The notes beneath the pieces were generated by a model. That model was not told where the DNA came from, ran no database searches, and saw only the letters and a program-made list of their open reading frames with translations. A stretch of 64,000 nucleotides of DNA from an uncultured Glaciecola sp. (GTDB lineage: Bacteria > Pseudomonadota > Gammaproteobacteria > Enterobacterales > Alteromonadaceae), in assembly GCA_947496235.1 (NCBI GenBank), contig CANMCE010000004.1, positions 62,001-126,000 on the forward strand, written 5' to 3'. Shown here one piece after another: positions 1 to 9,747 of the stretch (position 1 is its first letter; the number at the start of each line of letters is the position of its first letter). The position numbers and the translations under genes were made by a program.

Positions 1-1681
1 TAGAGTTTAGATTATCATCTGTACAACCGGTGGGACGTACGGAATCCGCGCCGATGTAGGAAGATCTATGACTTACGCGAGTTGCGCGCCGTACGGAATA
101 TGAAGTACTACTTTCACCGCGTTTGCGACCGTAATACACGTCTCTACCACCATAATACATAGTAGCTTCGTATAAAGTATCCACTATTGGCGTGTAACCA
201 TTTGCACTTAGCTCATCAACTTTGCCGATCAAATGTTGCCTTACGGTAGAGGTAGTGCCAGGGGTTGCATTTCCTTCGTATTCTATGACCAATCTTACTG
301 CACCTGATGGCTTACCATTATACGAATACGCACCCCGCTTAGCATAACTGAAGTTCGACATCACAAACATCATATCGTTGTTGGGCTGCCAGCCTGGACG
401 ATTGACAATCTCTTGCACTATGCTTGTAACAGGCGGACTTTGGTAATCATTATTACGATACCAATTGGGAATATTACTCCAAGAGACCGAAGCTGCTGTT
501 TTAGCTATATTGGCCAACATATAACGCTTATATGGGTGGAAATCTTTTGGATCATCTTCTGCTGCGCCACGTATTGTCATCTGAGCGCCATTGCTAGTGG
601 CATTTTGATAGGCAGTAAATTCTAAATAGGCATTGGTAATAGTTGCACCTTGAGGTACCGCAATTTTTTTAAAACGAGTACCAATATAGGCGTTATTCCC
701 TGCATCAAAGGTAAGTTCACTTCCTGTGGATTGATAACCATTTGAACGTTCTTCAGCATTTTCATCCTGCTGGTCAACTTGATAAATGAGTCTTTCGCTG
801 ACACAGCCAGTGGCAGTTGTATCGTCATAAGTAATAATAAGTTGTGGCGCTCGACTATTTCCATCCTCGTTTGAAAAAGCGCGTCTAGAACTACTTACGT
901 CGGCACTTGTGCCTTCCAATAAAAAGCTCATATTGTTGTTACCGCACCAGTCGCCACGGTTTACGATTTCCTGTACCACGGCTGAAATATCAGGCGTTGC
1001 AATAACTTCATCCGTTAAAGGAAAACTATTGTCAGCATTCCAATTGATCACGGCGCCTGTTTTAGTTCGACTACTGATGTTATTAGTTGTGCTATCAAAG
1101 GTATTTGAATTTCCGACCGACTCACCAAAAATTCTAATTTGGCTTACGCCAGTATTTATCCCAGCGCTTGTAAATCTTATAACAGCACTGGTAATGGTGG
1201 CGCCTCTTGGAATATTAAGTTCCTGAAAGCGTAAACCTGTCCACACGGTATCTGTGCCATTTGTTAGTTCTAACTGACTATCATTTCGATACACATTACC
1301 ACCGACTTCAAAGGCATCATCACTGCCCGCGGTAACGGGTACTATAAGTTCCGGGGAAATCGATGCATCAATACCATTGATCGGAAATAATATAGGCCCA
1401 CCGTAGTCTGAAAAACGCATTAATCCTGCGTTAATGTTAGTAGCATTACCTAAAGCGGTTCGCAGTGCGTTTTGCACTTTCTGCATTCGTGATTCAATAC
1501 CATCGTCTTTAGTTCCCATAGAACCAGAGGTATCCATAATAAAAAGTACATTTGGATTGTAGGTAACAGCGGCTGACCCTGAACCTGTATAGATTTCGAG
1601 ATCATCGGCCAAAACGGTGAACGAAATCATGCTAGATAGAAATAAGGCTACAACAAATGAAAATGAACGTTTCATATTCAT
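1..1681 (-). CDS. pilY1: PilY1-like type IV pilus tip/assembly protein, C-terminus beyond window
   Basis: Open frame of about 560 codons running off the left edge, so only the N-terminal part is visible. It begins with a signal peptide (hydrophobic residues 6-24, cleavage near residue 25), then a von Willebrand A-type segment with the MIDAS motif DTSGSM at residues 50-55. Two copies of a beta-rich domain follow (about 1310-840 and 735-270), each with a P-x-GATIT segment and each closing with VQEIVNR. PilY1 proteins sit at the pilus tip and prime pilus assembly with the minor pilins. The gene lies 12 nt after pilX, last in view of the operon. The start at 1681 follows a GGGGG ribosome site; an in-frame ATG at 1675 is the alternative. 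The C-terminal beta-propeller that defines PilY1 is not in view. Confidence 0.8.
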   Translation of the reverse strand, partial: MNMKRSFSFVVALFLSSMISFTVLADDLEIYTGSGSAAVTYNPNVLFIMDTSGSMGTKDDGIESRMQKVQNALRTALGNATNINAGLMRFSDYGGPILFPINGIDASISPELIVPVTAGSDDAFEVGGNVYRNDSQLELTNGTDTVWTGLRFQELNIPRGATITSAVIRFTSAGINTGVSQIRIFGESVGNSNTFDSTTNNISSRTKTGAVINWNADNSFPLTDEVIATPDISAVVQEIVNRGDWCGNNNMSFLLEGTSADVSSSRRAFSNEDGNSRAPQLIITYDDTTATGCVSERLIYQVDQQDENAEERSNGYQSTGSELTFDAGNNAYIGTRFKKIAVPQGATITNAYLEFTAYQNATSNGAQMTIRGAAEDDPKDFHPYKRYMLANIAKTAASVSWSNIPNWYRNNDYQSPPVTSIVQEIVNRPGWQPNNDMMFVMSNFSYAKRGAYSYNGKPSGAVRLVIEYEGNATPGTTSTVRQHLIGKVDELSANGYTPIVDTLYEATMYYGGRDVYYGRKRGESSTSYSVRRATRVSHRSSYIGADSVRPTGCTDDNLNS

Positions 1682-1693
1682 AAAAACCCCCAC

Positions 1694-2257
1694 TTAGTTA
1701 GACGCAGGTGCGAAAACAGCGGCAGATAATGTGTTTGCCACAGCATAACCACTACCATCGGCTTGACCGCATCCGCGCACTAAAAATACATGACAGTTAA
1801 TATTTGAACCGCCAATTACATTACTTGATCCTCGACAAGCTTGCTCTCTAACAAACACAGTCTTTGACCAAGAGTTTATTGCTGGGCTATCGCTATACCT
1901 TGATATCGTCGTATGTCGAGTATTGAAAGTCATACCGCTTGCGGTAGTATTGCGAGTGACTCGATTGTCATCGAAACAACTTAAATCTTCGGTCGCAAGA
2001 TCAATCGCATTTGCTTGTCTAGCTTCAGACAAGGGATCCAATAATGCAGGATCACTCAATAAACCCTCGTCTTCCGATTCAAACACAACACCTGCGATGG
2101 CAGCTTCAGCTGCATCAAATGCAAATGAACGTTTTTCTAAAGACGTTGCCATTTTAGTTTGTAGCACACTACTTGATACCGAGCTGATACCTAAAATAGT
2201 AATAGAAAGCAGAACCAATAGTGCGAACACCATAACCAACCCATGTTGCTTATTCAT
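1694..2257 (-). CDS. pilX: PilX-type minor pilin assembly protein
   Basis: 187 residues. Starts with a short leader and a long hydrophobic helix (residues 7-30, GLVMVFALLVLLSITILG) typical of the PilX N-terminal domain, followed by a conserved FAFDAAEAAI segment near residue 45 and a cysteine-containing C-terminal half. PilX belongs to the minor pilin complex that starts type IV pilus assembly. The leader lacks the usual prepilin phenylalanine, as is common for PilX. It overlaps pilW by 4 nt (ATGA) and precedes pilY1, the canonical order pilV-pilW-pilX-pilY1, so translation is probably coupled. Function is inferred from the N-terminal signature and the neighbours. Confidence 0.8.
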   Translation of the reverse strand: MNKQHGLVMVFALLVLLSITILGISSVSSSVLQTKMATSLEKRSFAFDAAEAAIAGVVFESEDEGLLSDPALLDPLSEARQANAIDLATEDLSCFDDNRVTRNTTASGMTFNTRHTTISRYSDSPAINSWSKTVFVREQACRGSSNVIGGSNINCHVFLVRGCGQADGSGYAVANTLSAAVFAPASN

Positions 2258-3123
2258 GCACTCCCCTTAGCAAAGTTTTTTGCGTTTCTTAATGTAATTG
2301 TTGTTTCAAACGCCTTGTACAATCCCTTATCGGGCGCAGTGATTGTATCTTCGTTAAGTAATGTAAATTTGGCGGGTTGGTCAACGAAGCCATCGCCTTC
2401 TCCTTTTACAACAATGGCAATTCTTATCGCCACCACAAAAGCATTGTTATCCAGTGCATCTTCCAAATCACTCGCATCTATGTATTGGACCGGTCGAGTC
2501 ACACCGTCTGTGTTGTTTGGAATTGTAATGCCATACATGACTTGAAAGCTCAAAACATCGTCGACTAGCGTAAAAGCAGCATCACCATTGTTACCTACTG
2601 CGACTTTTTGTCCACGCAGAACACGACCGTCGAAGCCTCTGCATTTTAGTTTTCCATCGTCTACAAAATATTCATTTACCACAAAAAATTCTTGCTCGGC
2701 TAAGTAACCAAGTTTATAACCTCGACAATCGCGTAAACCTTGCTTTGCAATGACTAGGGTATCATTTGCACCATCGGCTCCTTGGATAGAACCTAGCGCT
2801 GGGCGATTTGCAAAATCATTGGGAATCGCCACAGCATGATTGCGAATAAACACGCCCTCTTCGGCAATATCTACAAGGCGACTTAGATTGGGATCGAGCG
2901 GATCATAGAACCCCGTCATAAGTACGTCTTGGCGAATACGCGATATTATGAAACGGCCATTCTCTTGAGCACTGGCGACTGCTTTATTTAACTTATCAGT
3001 CACGCTATTACTGACCAAAATTTTCACAATCGCAGATGCGATCATAAGCCCTAGAGCAAGCGCTATCATTAATTCAACTAAGGTCACACCTCGCTGTTTG
3101 GATATGGAAGAGTACATCCTCAT
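2254..3123 (-). CDS. pilW: PilW-type minor pilin
   Basis: 289 residues. The N-terminus carries a class III prepilin signal, KQRG followed by VTLVELMIALALGL, with Glu at +5 after the predicted PilD cleavage. The rest is a long beta-rich globular part, as expected for PilW (usually 270-350 residues), which takes part in the initiating minor pilin complex at the pilus tip. It overlaps pilV upstream and pilX downstream by 4 nt each, so the three genes form a tightly coupled operon. Confidence 0.85.
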   Translation of the reverse strand: MRMYSSISKQRGVTLVELMIALALGLMIASAIVKILVSNSVTDKLNKAVASAQENGRFIISRIRQDVLMTGFYDPLDPNLSRLVDIAEEGVFIRNHAVAIPNDFANRPALGSIQGADGANDTLVIAKQGLRDCRGYKLGYLAEQEFFVVNEYFVDDGKLKCRGFDGRVLRGQKVAVGNNGDAAFTLVDDVLSFQVMYGITIPNNTDGVTRPVQYIDASDLEDALDNNAFVVAIRIAIVVKGEGDGFVDQPAKFTLLNEDTITAPDKGLYKAFETTITLRNAKNFAKGSA

Positions 3124-3749
3124 AATAAAATCTCCACCACCACACAGTCGTAGTCGTCAGAACCATCTGAATTACATGCACTATTGGCAATTCGGTCTTG
3201 ATTTTGCCAACTTGGTGCTGGCCATTTCACCATAATTTGTTGAATAGAACCGGCAGTACAGCTATCAGCATCAGTATCATCTTTGTCAGAACAATTAACA
3301 GAAATTGTTGCCGCTGGATTAGAAGCAACGGTAGCGCAAGACATTTGATAGGCATCGAACACGGCAAAGTCGCTAGCACTGCATTCACCAGTTAAACAAT
3401 TTGGGACATCAGCGGGAATAGATAAACAGAAACAGTTGTAATCAGAAGCGCTGGAACCACAACTTAAGTTATTGAAGTTGTAGTTATTCGCATTGTAGTA
3501 AGCATTGTCAACGATAAAGCCATCAGTTACGTCTGATGCACTAACACTAGCTCTCAAGCGTTCAGCCATTTGCTGGGTTACCATAACAGCCTGAGTTCTC
3601 GACATTGCATTCTTATTTGAAAAGGATCCAATAAATTGCATTGATACAACACCCAACAATCCAATCGAAAGCACAAACAATGTCACCAAGACTTCTATCA
3701 TGGTGATGCCTTTTTGATGCTGTACCAATTTTCTTTTTGCTATTTTCAT
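3120..3749 (-). CDS. pilV: PilV-type minor pilin
   Basis: 209 residues from the ATG at 3749; an in-frame GTG at 3773 would add 8 residues, and neither has a strong ribosome site. The prepilin leader ends KG and is followed by ITMIEVLVTLFVLSIGLLGV, a textbook N-methylation signal. The C-terminal part is rich in cysteines (CGSS, CFCL, CLTGEC, CNSDG), suggesting several disulfides in the periplasm. PilV pilins join PilW, PilX and PilY1 at the pilus tip. It is first in the visible operon; no fimT or pilE gene lies upstream here, where ispH is found instead. Confidence 0.83.
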   Translation of the reverse strand: MKIAKRKLVQHQKGITMIEVLVTLFVLSIGLLGVVSMQFIGSFSNKNAMSRTQAVMVTQQMAERLRASVSASDVTDGFIVDNAYYNANNYNFNNLSCGSSASDYNCFCLSIPADVPNCLTGECSASDFAVFDAYQMSCATVASNPAATISVNCSDKDDTDADSCTAGSIQQIMVKWPAPSWQNQDRIANSACNSDGSDDYDCVVVEILL

Positions 3750-3890
3750 GCTGATACCAATTACTATTGCCACGAAACCACTTTATTATGGAATCGGCAA
3801 GATTTGGTTATTCAGTATGAGTCTAACGTATATATTTGGAAAAAATACTGTACTGAAGAATAGATTGAAAAATAACAATAGGTAATAAAA

Positions 3891-3915
3891 TCAGATAGAT
3901 GAGATATCTATCTGA
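3891..3915 (-). terminator. Rho-independent terminator after ispH
   Basis: Perfect 10-bp stem (TCAGATAGAT with ATCTATCTGA) and a 5-nt loop; on the minus strand it is followed by TTTTATTA. It lies 15 nt downstream of the ispH stop and separates the ispH operon from pilV. The stem is AT-rich, so strength may be moderate. Confidence 0.7.
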
Positions 3916-3930
3916 CTTTATATGAGATAT

Positions 3931-4875
3931 TTAGGAAACTTGTTTTATACGTAATTCTTTTGGCACTGCAAATTCGATACTTTCTTCGCGACCTTGACGT
4001 TCAGTAGCCTTGCTGGCTCCCCATTCAAGTAATTTATCAACCACGCCTTGCACTAGCACCTCTGGCGCAGAAGCTCCCGCAGTGACCCCCACATTAGAAT
4101 TTTCTGTAAACCAGTCCTGTTTTATGCAGTCTTTATCGGCAATCAGATAAGCAGTTGATCCCATCTTCTCTGCAAGCTCTCGCAATCGGTTTGAATTGGA
4201 ACTGTTTTGCGCGCCCACTACCAAAATTACATCACAATCCTTTGCCAGCTCTCTTATGGCATCTTGACGATTTTGGGTAGCGTAACAAATGTCATCCTTG
4301 CGCGGACCATCTATAGCAGGAAATTTTTCTCTTAGAGCTTCGATAACTTCCGCAGTATCGTCAACTGACAAAGTTGTTTGGCTACAGTAATAAAGTTCTT
4401 TAGGATTTTTTACTTCCAAGGTTGCAACGTCACTGGTAGATTCAACCAGATAAATGCCACCCTCAGGATTGTCATATTGTCCCATGGTCCCCTCGACTTC
4501 AGGATGACCATGATGCCCAATTAATACGCACTCAGTCCCTTTTTTACTGGCGCGCATAACTTCCATATGCACTTTAGTGACTAACGGACAGGTGGCATCG
4601 AAAATTTTAAGTCCTCTTGCTTCAGCTTCTTGTCGAACCGCTTGAGAAACGCCGTGAGCAGAGAAAATCACGATATTATCGTCAGGAATTTCATTCAGTT
4701 GATCGACAAAGATAGCACCTCTTTGTTTTAAGCCTTCTACCACAAAGCGGTTATGCACCACTTCATGACGCACATAAATCGGTGGTTCGAAAATTTCTAA
4801 CGCTCGTTCCACTATAGTAATGGCGCGGTCTACGCCTGCACAGAAGCCTCTCGGATTTGCTAAATGAATATCCAC
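3931..4875 (-). CDS. ispH: 4-hydroxy-3-methylbut-2-enyl diphosphate reductase
   Basis: Last enzyme of the MEP isoprenoid pathway: it reduces HMBPP to IPP and DMAPP with a [4Fe-4S] cluster. The 314 residues match the E. coli protein from end to end. Cluster cysteines are at 12 (ANPRGFCAG), 96 (DATCPLV) and about 197 (DDICYAT). The substrate residues His41, His74, His124 and Glu126 are present ([10 protein letters not shown]), as is the SSNSNRL motif. Start ATG at 4875 lies 5 nt after the fkpB stop. It is last in the ribF-ileS-lspA-fkpB-ispH operon, followed by a hairpin terminator. Confidence 0.97.
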   Translation of the reverse strand: MDIHLANPRGFCAGVDRAITIVERALEIFEPPIYVRHEVVHNRFVVEGLKQRGAIFVDQLNEIPDDNIVIFSAHGVSQAVRQEAEARGLKIFDATCPLVTKVHMEVMRASKKGTECVLIGHHGHPEVEGTMGQYDNPEGGIYLVESTSDVATLEVKNPKELYYCSQTTLSVDDTAEVIEALREKFPAIDGPRKDDICYATQNRQDAIRELAKDCDVILVVGAQNSSNSNRLRELAEKMGSTAYLIADKDCIKQDWFTENSNVGVTAGASAPEVLVQGVVDKLLEWGASKATERQGREESIEFAVPKELRIKQVS

Positions 4876-4880
4876 AATTA

Positions 4881-5321
4881 TTACCTTACGTCGATGATTT
4901 CAACATCAAATATTACATCTTGCCCAGCTAACGGATGATTAAAATCAACCGTTACGGAATGCCCAGCAACGCTTCGAATGATACCCGGTAGTTCAGAACC
5001 ATCAGGTTGAGCAAAGCCCATAATCATACCTTCTTGTAAGTCAGCATCCGCTGGAAATTTAGTTCTATCTACATGATAGATATTATCGGGATTTGGCATG
5101 CCAAACGCATCATTTGCCGCTATTTCGAAAGATTTTGATTCACCTTTCTTCAAACCGCGCAAGCAATTTTCGAAGTTGACCGTCAGGCTTCCATCCCCCA
5201 TTACCATCTTAGCAGGCTTTTTACCCACTCTGGTACTATCGACAGCTGAACCATCTTTTAGTTTGAGATCAAAATGCAAAATCACTTCACTGGCATCGCC
5301 AATCACAGGCTCACTACTCAC
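4881..5321 (-). CDS. fkpB: FKBP-type peptidyl-prolyl isomerase FkpB (SlpA-like)
   Basis: 146 residues from the GTG at 5321. Folding helper of the FKBP/SlyD family with an inserted chaperone flap: FKBP part at both ends ([30 protein letters not shown]) and the insert in the middle (AFGMPNPD...[10 protein letters not shown]). The GTG start is preferred because a GAGG ribosome site lies 9 nt upstream and the N-terminus then matches E. coli FkpB; an upstream ATG at 5354 lacks such support. The start overlaps the lspA stop by 8 nt, a sign of coupled translation. Confidence 0.93.
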   Translation of the reverse strand: MSSEPVIGDASEVILHFDLKLKDGSAVDSTRVGKKPAKMVMGDGSLTVNFENCLRGLKKGESKSFEIAANDAFGMPNPDNIYHVDRTKFPADADLQEGMIMGFAQPDGSELPGIIRSVAGHSVTVDFNHPLAGQDVIFDVEIIDVR

Positions 5322-5811
5322 TTTGTGTATCCTCTTTGTTTGTAAACATATCAATGATCAACAGTACTGCTCCAATAAAAATTACTGAATCTGCCACATT
5401 AAATGCCGGCCAATGAGAATTACCTATATAAAAATCCAAGAAATCGATCACATACCCATGCAAAACACGGTCAATAAAGTTTCCTAATGCTCCTCCCAAA
5501 ATAAAGGAAAAAGCAATGGGTAATAGATTTTGCTCTTTAGGCGTTTTCTTCAACCACCAAACAATCAGAATACTAACCGCTAAGGCAATTCCGCCTAAAA
5601 AGTAACGTTGCCAGCCGCCCGCATCGTACAAAATACTAAAAGCTGCACCATAGTTATGCACGTATGTTAAATTGAAAAATGGCAAAATTTGAATCGATTG
5701 AGACAGCTCCATCTGTGCTACCACTGCATGTTTGGACCACTGGTCTAATACTAATGCAATCAGACTGATCCAAAGATAACGCAATCCAGTGTCTTGAAAT
5801 ACCTTAAGCAT
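5314..5811 (-). CDS. lspA: Lipoprotein signal peptidase (signal peptidase II)
   Basis: 165 residues from the ATG at 5811. Inner membrane aspartic protease that cleaves the signal peptide of diacylglyceryl-prolipoproteins. Four transmembrane helices are visible. The conserved NYGAAFS segment, the first catalytic Asp region [10 protein letters not shown] and the second, FNVADS, are all intact. The start at 5811 overlaps the ileS stop by 8 nt; an in-frame ATG at 5829 lies directly against a GGAG and is less likely. Position between ileS and fkpB is conserved in gammaproteobacteria. Confidence 0.95.
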   Translation of the reverse strand: MLKVFQDTGLRYLWISLIALVLDQWSKHAVVAQMELSQSIQILPFFNLTYVHNYGAAFSILYDAGGWQRYFLGGIALAVSILIVWWLKKTPKEQNLLPIAFSFILGGALGNFIDRVLHGYVIDFLDFYIGNSHWPAFNVADSVIFIGAVLLIIDMFTNKEDTQSE

Positions 5812-8617
5812 ATAGTCTAGTTTCCCCATCTCCGTCGACGTTTACCACACAACGATGACACAATTCTGGATGCTCAGGTTCGTTGCCAACATCAGTCGTA
5901 AAATGCCAACAACGTGCGCATTTAGTACCTTCAGCTTTTTCTACTAGTACAGCGGCTTTGAGTTCAGGGTCTTCAGCTAAATCTTCAGGTTTCGCTGATA
6001 AAGGACTAATTTGCACTTCAGAGGTAATCAGTACAAACCTTAGTTCATCTTCTAATTTTGCAAGTTCTGACATTAGCTCATCATTTACAAACAAGTGGAC
6101 GCGGGCTGCCAATGAACCACCAATCACTTTTTGGTTTCTTGCCTGTTCCAATGCGCTATTGACGAGGGTTTTAACTTGCAAAATACGTTGCCAGTACGCA
6201 TTTGGTAAGGCTGGAGAAACTTGTGGGAATCCATCGTACCATTGACTGGTGAAAACAAATTCGTCTCTTTGCCCAGGCATCACTTCCCACACTTCTTGAG
6301 CAGTAAAGCTCATAACTGGCGCCATCCATCGTACAAGGGCTTCCACAATGTGATAAAGAGCCGTTTGGCAGCTTCTTCGGGCTAAACTGTCGCCTTTTGC
6401 TGTGTATTGTCTATCTTTGATGATATCCAAATAAAAACTACCCAGCTCTATAGAACAAAATTGCGTGAGTTTTTGACTCACACCTAGCATGTCATATGCT
6501 TCATAAGCTTGTAGAATCTCTTCCTGAACTAATTTTGTTCTTTCAATGATCCAGGCATCAAGTGCGACTAACTCCTCAACTGGTACAAGATCTTTTGCAG
6601 GATCGAATCCATTCAAGTTCGCCAACAAGAAACGACAAGTATTTCGAATTCTACGATAAGCATCTGCTGCCCGTTTAAGTATTTCATCACTTACGGTCAT
6701 TTCGCCTCTATAGTCGGTTGAGGCCGTCCATAAACGCAAAATATCAGCACCCAGTTTATTGGTAACTTCTTGTGGCGCAATGACATTACCTAAAGATTTA
6801 GACATTTTGCGCCCTTCTGCATCCACGGTAAATCCATGGGTCAACACTTGTTTGTAAGGGGCACGTCCGTGCATTGCGACTGAAGACATTAGGGATGACA
6901 TAAACCAACCTCGGTGCTGATCTGAACCTTCTAAATATAAATCTGCACTGGCAGGAATATCAGCTCTTTGATCAACCACAAAAAAGTGAGTTACACCAGA
7001 ATCAAACCAAACATCTAGGGTATCAGGGACTTTTTCGTAATCTTGCGCATCGCTACCTAGGAGAGATTCAACAGACATATCAAACCATGCCTGAATCCCC
7101 TCTTTCTCAATAGCTTGAGCGACCTTTTCCATTATTTCAGAACTGTCCGGATGAATCTCACCGGTTTCTTTATGAATCAATAATGCTATAGGAACGCCCC
7201 AAGTTCTTTGGCGTGAAATACACCAATCTGGACGTTGCTCAACCATGCTTCTTATGCGGTTTTCGCCCCACTCAGGGATCCATTGAGTTTTCCCAATCTC
7301 ATCTAAGGAAGCTTGGCGTAGTCCTTTTTTATCCATACTCACGAACCATTGCGGTGTTGCACGGAAAATAATAGGCGTTTTATGGCGCCAACAATGTGGG
7401 TAACTGTGTAAGTATTTTTCATTTAATACTAGTGCGCCCACTTCGTCTAATTTGCTGACAATATTCGCGTTAGCTTTAAATACATGTTGCCCGGCAAATA
7501 ATGGCGTATTATCCAAGTACACCCCGTTACTTCCCACTGGGTTATAGACCTCAATGTTATATTCTTTACCTACATTAAAGTCATCAACACCATGCGCAGG
7601 CGCTGTATGCACACAGCCCGTACCCGATTCAGTAGTAACGTGTGCTCCTAAGATTAACGGCACCTGAATATCAAGTAATGGATGTTGTAGTTTAACGAGC
7701 TCAAGATTTTTGCCCAGCGTTTCCGCCACTATGTTGACATCTGATGCTGCGTATCTTTTTGCACAGGAGTCAACCAAGTCAGTAGCAAGTACGAAGGTTC
7801 GCTTACCTGCTGACAAGGTCATTTCGACTAGGCTGTAGCTCAATTCAGGATGTATACTTACCGCTCTATTTGCAGGAATTGTCCATGGTGTTGTCGTCCA
7901 AATGACTACAGCTGCATCAGCCACTTCTGGATGATTATCAAATGCTTTAGCCGCACCTGCGACATCAGCAAAAGCAAATGCTACATCGATTGCAGGAGAC
8001 TCTTTATCTTTATATTCAACTTCAGCTTCAGCCAGTGCAGAGCCACAATCGGTACACCAATGTACAGGTTTAAAACCTTTTTCTAAATGACCAGAAGTGA
8101 CAATTTTTGCAAGCGCTCGTACTATGTCAGCTTCCGATTTAAAATCCATGGTCTTATACGGATTTTGCCAATTACCTAGCACACCCAAACGGATAAAATC
8201 GTTACGTTGACCATCAATCTGTTGTTCCGCGTAAGCGCGACATTTTTGTCTAAACTCAGCGACACTTACTTTGACACCGGGTTTACCGACTTTCTTCTCT
8301 ACCATTAATTCGATAGGAAGACCGTGACAATCCCAGCCAGGAACATAAGGAGAATCAAACCCAGACAAAGTTTTAGATTTAACAATGATATCTTTTAGAA
8401 TTTTATTAACCGCGTGACCAATATGAATACTGCCATTTGCATAGGGAGGTCCATCATGCAAAATGAAAGGTTTTTTACCTTTGCGAGATTGGCGAATAAC
8501 TTCATACAGATCTTTTTTCTGCCAACTTTTCAGCATTTCTGGTTCGCGCTGCGCGAGATTCCCGCGCATAGGAAACGCTGTTTCAGGTAAATTAAGTGTT
8601 GATTTATAATCACTCAT
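5804..8617 (-). CDS. ileS: Isoleucyl-tRNA synthetase
   Basis: 937 residues from the ATG at 8617, against 938 in E. coli. Class I synthetase that charges tRNA-Ile. HIGH motif at residues 65-68 (GSIHIGH), GWDCHGLP nearby, the CP1 editing domain in the middle ([12 protein letters not shown]), KMSKS near residue 600 ([10 protein letters not shown]), and a C-terminal zinc ribbon with CARCWH and CHRC. An upstream ATG at 8671 would add 18 residues inside ribF without family support. The chosen start follows a GGA site and overlaps the ribF stop by 8 nt. Confidence 0.97.
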   Translation of the reverse strand: MSDYKSTLNLPETAFPMRGNLAQREPEMLKSWQKKDLYEVIRQSRKGKKPFILHDGPPYANGSIHIGHAVNKILKDIIVKSKTLSGFDSPYVPGWDCHGLPIELMVEKKVGKPGVKVSVAEFRQKCRAYAEQQIDGQRNDFIRLGVLGNWQNPYKTMDFKSEADIVRALAKIVTSGHLEKGFKPVHWCTDCGSALAEAEVEYKDKESPAIDVAFAFADVAGAAKAFDNHPEVADAAVVIWTTTPWTIPANRAVSIHPELSYSLVEMTLSAGKRTFVLATDLVDSCAKRYAASDVNIVAETLGKNLELVKLQHPLLDIQVPLILGAHVTTESGTGCVHTAPAHGVDDFNVGKEYNIEVYNPVGSNGVYLDNTPLFAGQHVFKANANIVSKLDEVGALVLNEKYLHSYPHCWRHKTPIIFRATPQWFVSMDKKGLRQASLDEIGKTQWIPEWGENRIRSMVEQRPDWCISRQRTWGVPIALLIHKETGEIHPDSSEIMEKVAQAIEKEGIQAWFDMSVESLLGSDAQDYEKVPDTLDVWFDSGVTHFFVVDQRADIPASADLYLEGSDQHRGWFMSSLMSSVAMHGRAPYKQVLTHGFTVDAEGRKMSKSLGNVIAPQEVTNKLGADILRLWTASTDYRGEMTVSDEILKRAADAYRRIRNTCRFLLANLNGFDPAKDLVPVEELVALDAWIIERTKLVQEEILQAYEAYDMLGVSQKLTQFCSIELGSFYLDIIKDRQYTAKGDSLARRSCQTALYHIVEALVRWMAPVMSFTAQEVWEVMPGQRDEFVFTSQWYDGFPQVSPALPNAYWQRILQVKTLVNSALEQARNQKVIGGSLAARVHLFVNDELMSELAKLEDELRFVLITSEVQISPLSAKPEDLAEDPELKAAVLVEKAEGTKCARCWHFTTDVGNEPEHPELCHRCVVNVDGDGETRLYA

Positions 8618-9560
8618 ATTGGTTTCCGTTATTATATTTATGTTGAAACAAGTCTCTCGCTTGTTTCGCATCTAATTCGATTTGTGTTTTTAACTGTTCA
8701 AAACTGTCGAACTTCATTTCGTCTCGTAGTTTGCCCCAAAATTCTACCGTCATATGTTTGCCATACAGATCCCCAGAAAAATCAAATATATGGGTTTCTA
8801 ATTGCAATCTCTGGCCTAACAATGTGGGTCTCACCCCCAAATTCGCAACCCCTTGATACCGATTCCCGTCAATTCTAGCGGTAACAGCGAAAACTCCTGA
8901 GACCGGAGCTTTTTGTTTTTTGATGACAATATTAGCTGTAGGAAAACCGATGGTTCTTCCGTTTTTTTCACCGTGCACAACTTTCCCAGAAAGTGCATAA
9001 GGGCGACCTAGCATAGATTTAGCGTAGGCAAAATCATCGTTCGCTAAAGCTCTTCGAATCTCAGTTGACGAAATTCGACAATCATCTAAACGATAACTTT
9101 GTGTGCTGACAACTTTAAATCCAGAGTTTTCACCAGAAGATTGTAAAAAAGCAAAGTCTCCCTTTCGCTTGTATCCAAATTTAAAATCATCTCCGACAAC
9201 CAAGAACTGCACACCTAGTTTTTCAACCAATAAATGTTGCACAAATTCTGTAGGGGATTGTTTTGAAAATGTTTCGTCAAAACGTACACATATCAGGCGT
9301 TCTATCCCTATTTGATCAAGCAACACAAATTTATCTCTTAGAGTAGATAATCGCGCAGGCGCAAGTTCTGGCGCAAAATACTCCTCGGGTTGAGGTTCAA
9401 ACACCATTACCGCCGCAGGCACCCCTAGCTCTCGCGCTTTCTTTACTAAACTATCTAGCACTGCACGATGCCCAAAATGAACGCCGTCGAACTTACCTAT
9501 AGTAAGTACACAGCCATGATGTTCAGGTTTAATATTTTGAATACCGCGGATCAGTAACAC
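8610..9560 (-). CDS. ribF: Bifunctional riboflavin kinase / FMN adenylyltransferase
   Basis: 316 residues. Converts riboflavin to FMN and FMN to FAD. The N-terminal adenylyltransferase half shows the nucleotidyl-transfer motif [12 protein letters not shown] near residue 20-31 and SSTEIRRAL. The C-terminal riboflavin kinase half shows [11 protein letters not shown] and the [10 protein letters not shown] and ETHIFDF segments. First gene of the ribF-ileS-lspA-fkpB-ispH operon, with a sigma-70 type promoter 75-105 nt upstream. No FMN riboswitch is visible in the short leader. Confidence 0.96.
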   Translation of the reverse strand: MLLIRGIQNIKPEHHGCVLTIGKFDGVHFGHRAVLDSLVKKARELGVPAAVMVFEPQPEEYFAPELAPARLSTLRDKFVLLDQIGIERLICVRFDETFSKQSPTEFVQHLLVEKLGVQFLVVGDDFKFGYKRKGDFAFLQSSGENSGFKVVSTQSYRLDDCRISSTEIRRALANDDFAYAKSMLGRPYALSGKVVHGEKNGRTIGFPTANIVIKKQKAPVSGVFAVTARIDGNRYQGVANLGVRPTLLGQRLQLETHIFDFSGDLYGKHMTVEFWGKLRDEMKFDSFEQLKTQIELDAKQARDLFQHKYNNGNQYE

Positions 9561-9635
9561 TGAAAGTTTTATGCCCCAATTAAATCTTCGAACTGCTAAG
9601 GCCTGAATATTTTACAGCCTCAAACAAAACGCCAG

Positions 9636-9665
9636 ATTATAAACGTAATCCAGCTATTTAACCAA
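9636..9665 (-). promoter_or_regulatory. Sigma-70 type promoter for the ribF operon
   Basis: On the minus strand a perfect -10 TATAAT (9641-9636) with a -35 TTGGTT (9665-9660) at 18 nt. Transcription would start near 9629, about 70 nt before ribF. The same TATAATCTGGCGT block occurs in the tig promoter. The 187 nt between murJ and ribF otherwise show no clear terminator. Confidence 0.55.
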
Positions 9666-9747
9666 GGGTTTAAGGGGAAATTTGTCCCTCAAATAGTAGT
9701 CAAGCAGCCTTTATCTCTGCCAAGGATTAAAGGAGGGCTAAGCAGCA

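Noticed and set aside
622-864. 80-codon minus-strand frame inside pilY1
   Set aside because: It is out of frame with the long open pilY1 frame, whose translation is continuous and sensible from 1681 to 1.
8618-8671. Longer ileS start
   Set aside because: The extra 18 residues lie in ribF, have no family support, and the ATG at 8617 fits the E. coli length.
9561-9635. Possible FMN riboswitch before ribF
   Set aside because: The leader is under 80 nt and lacks the conserved FMN aptamer segments.
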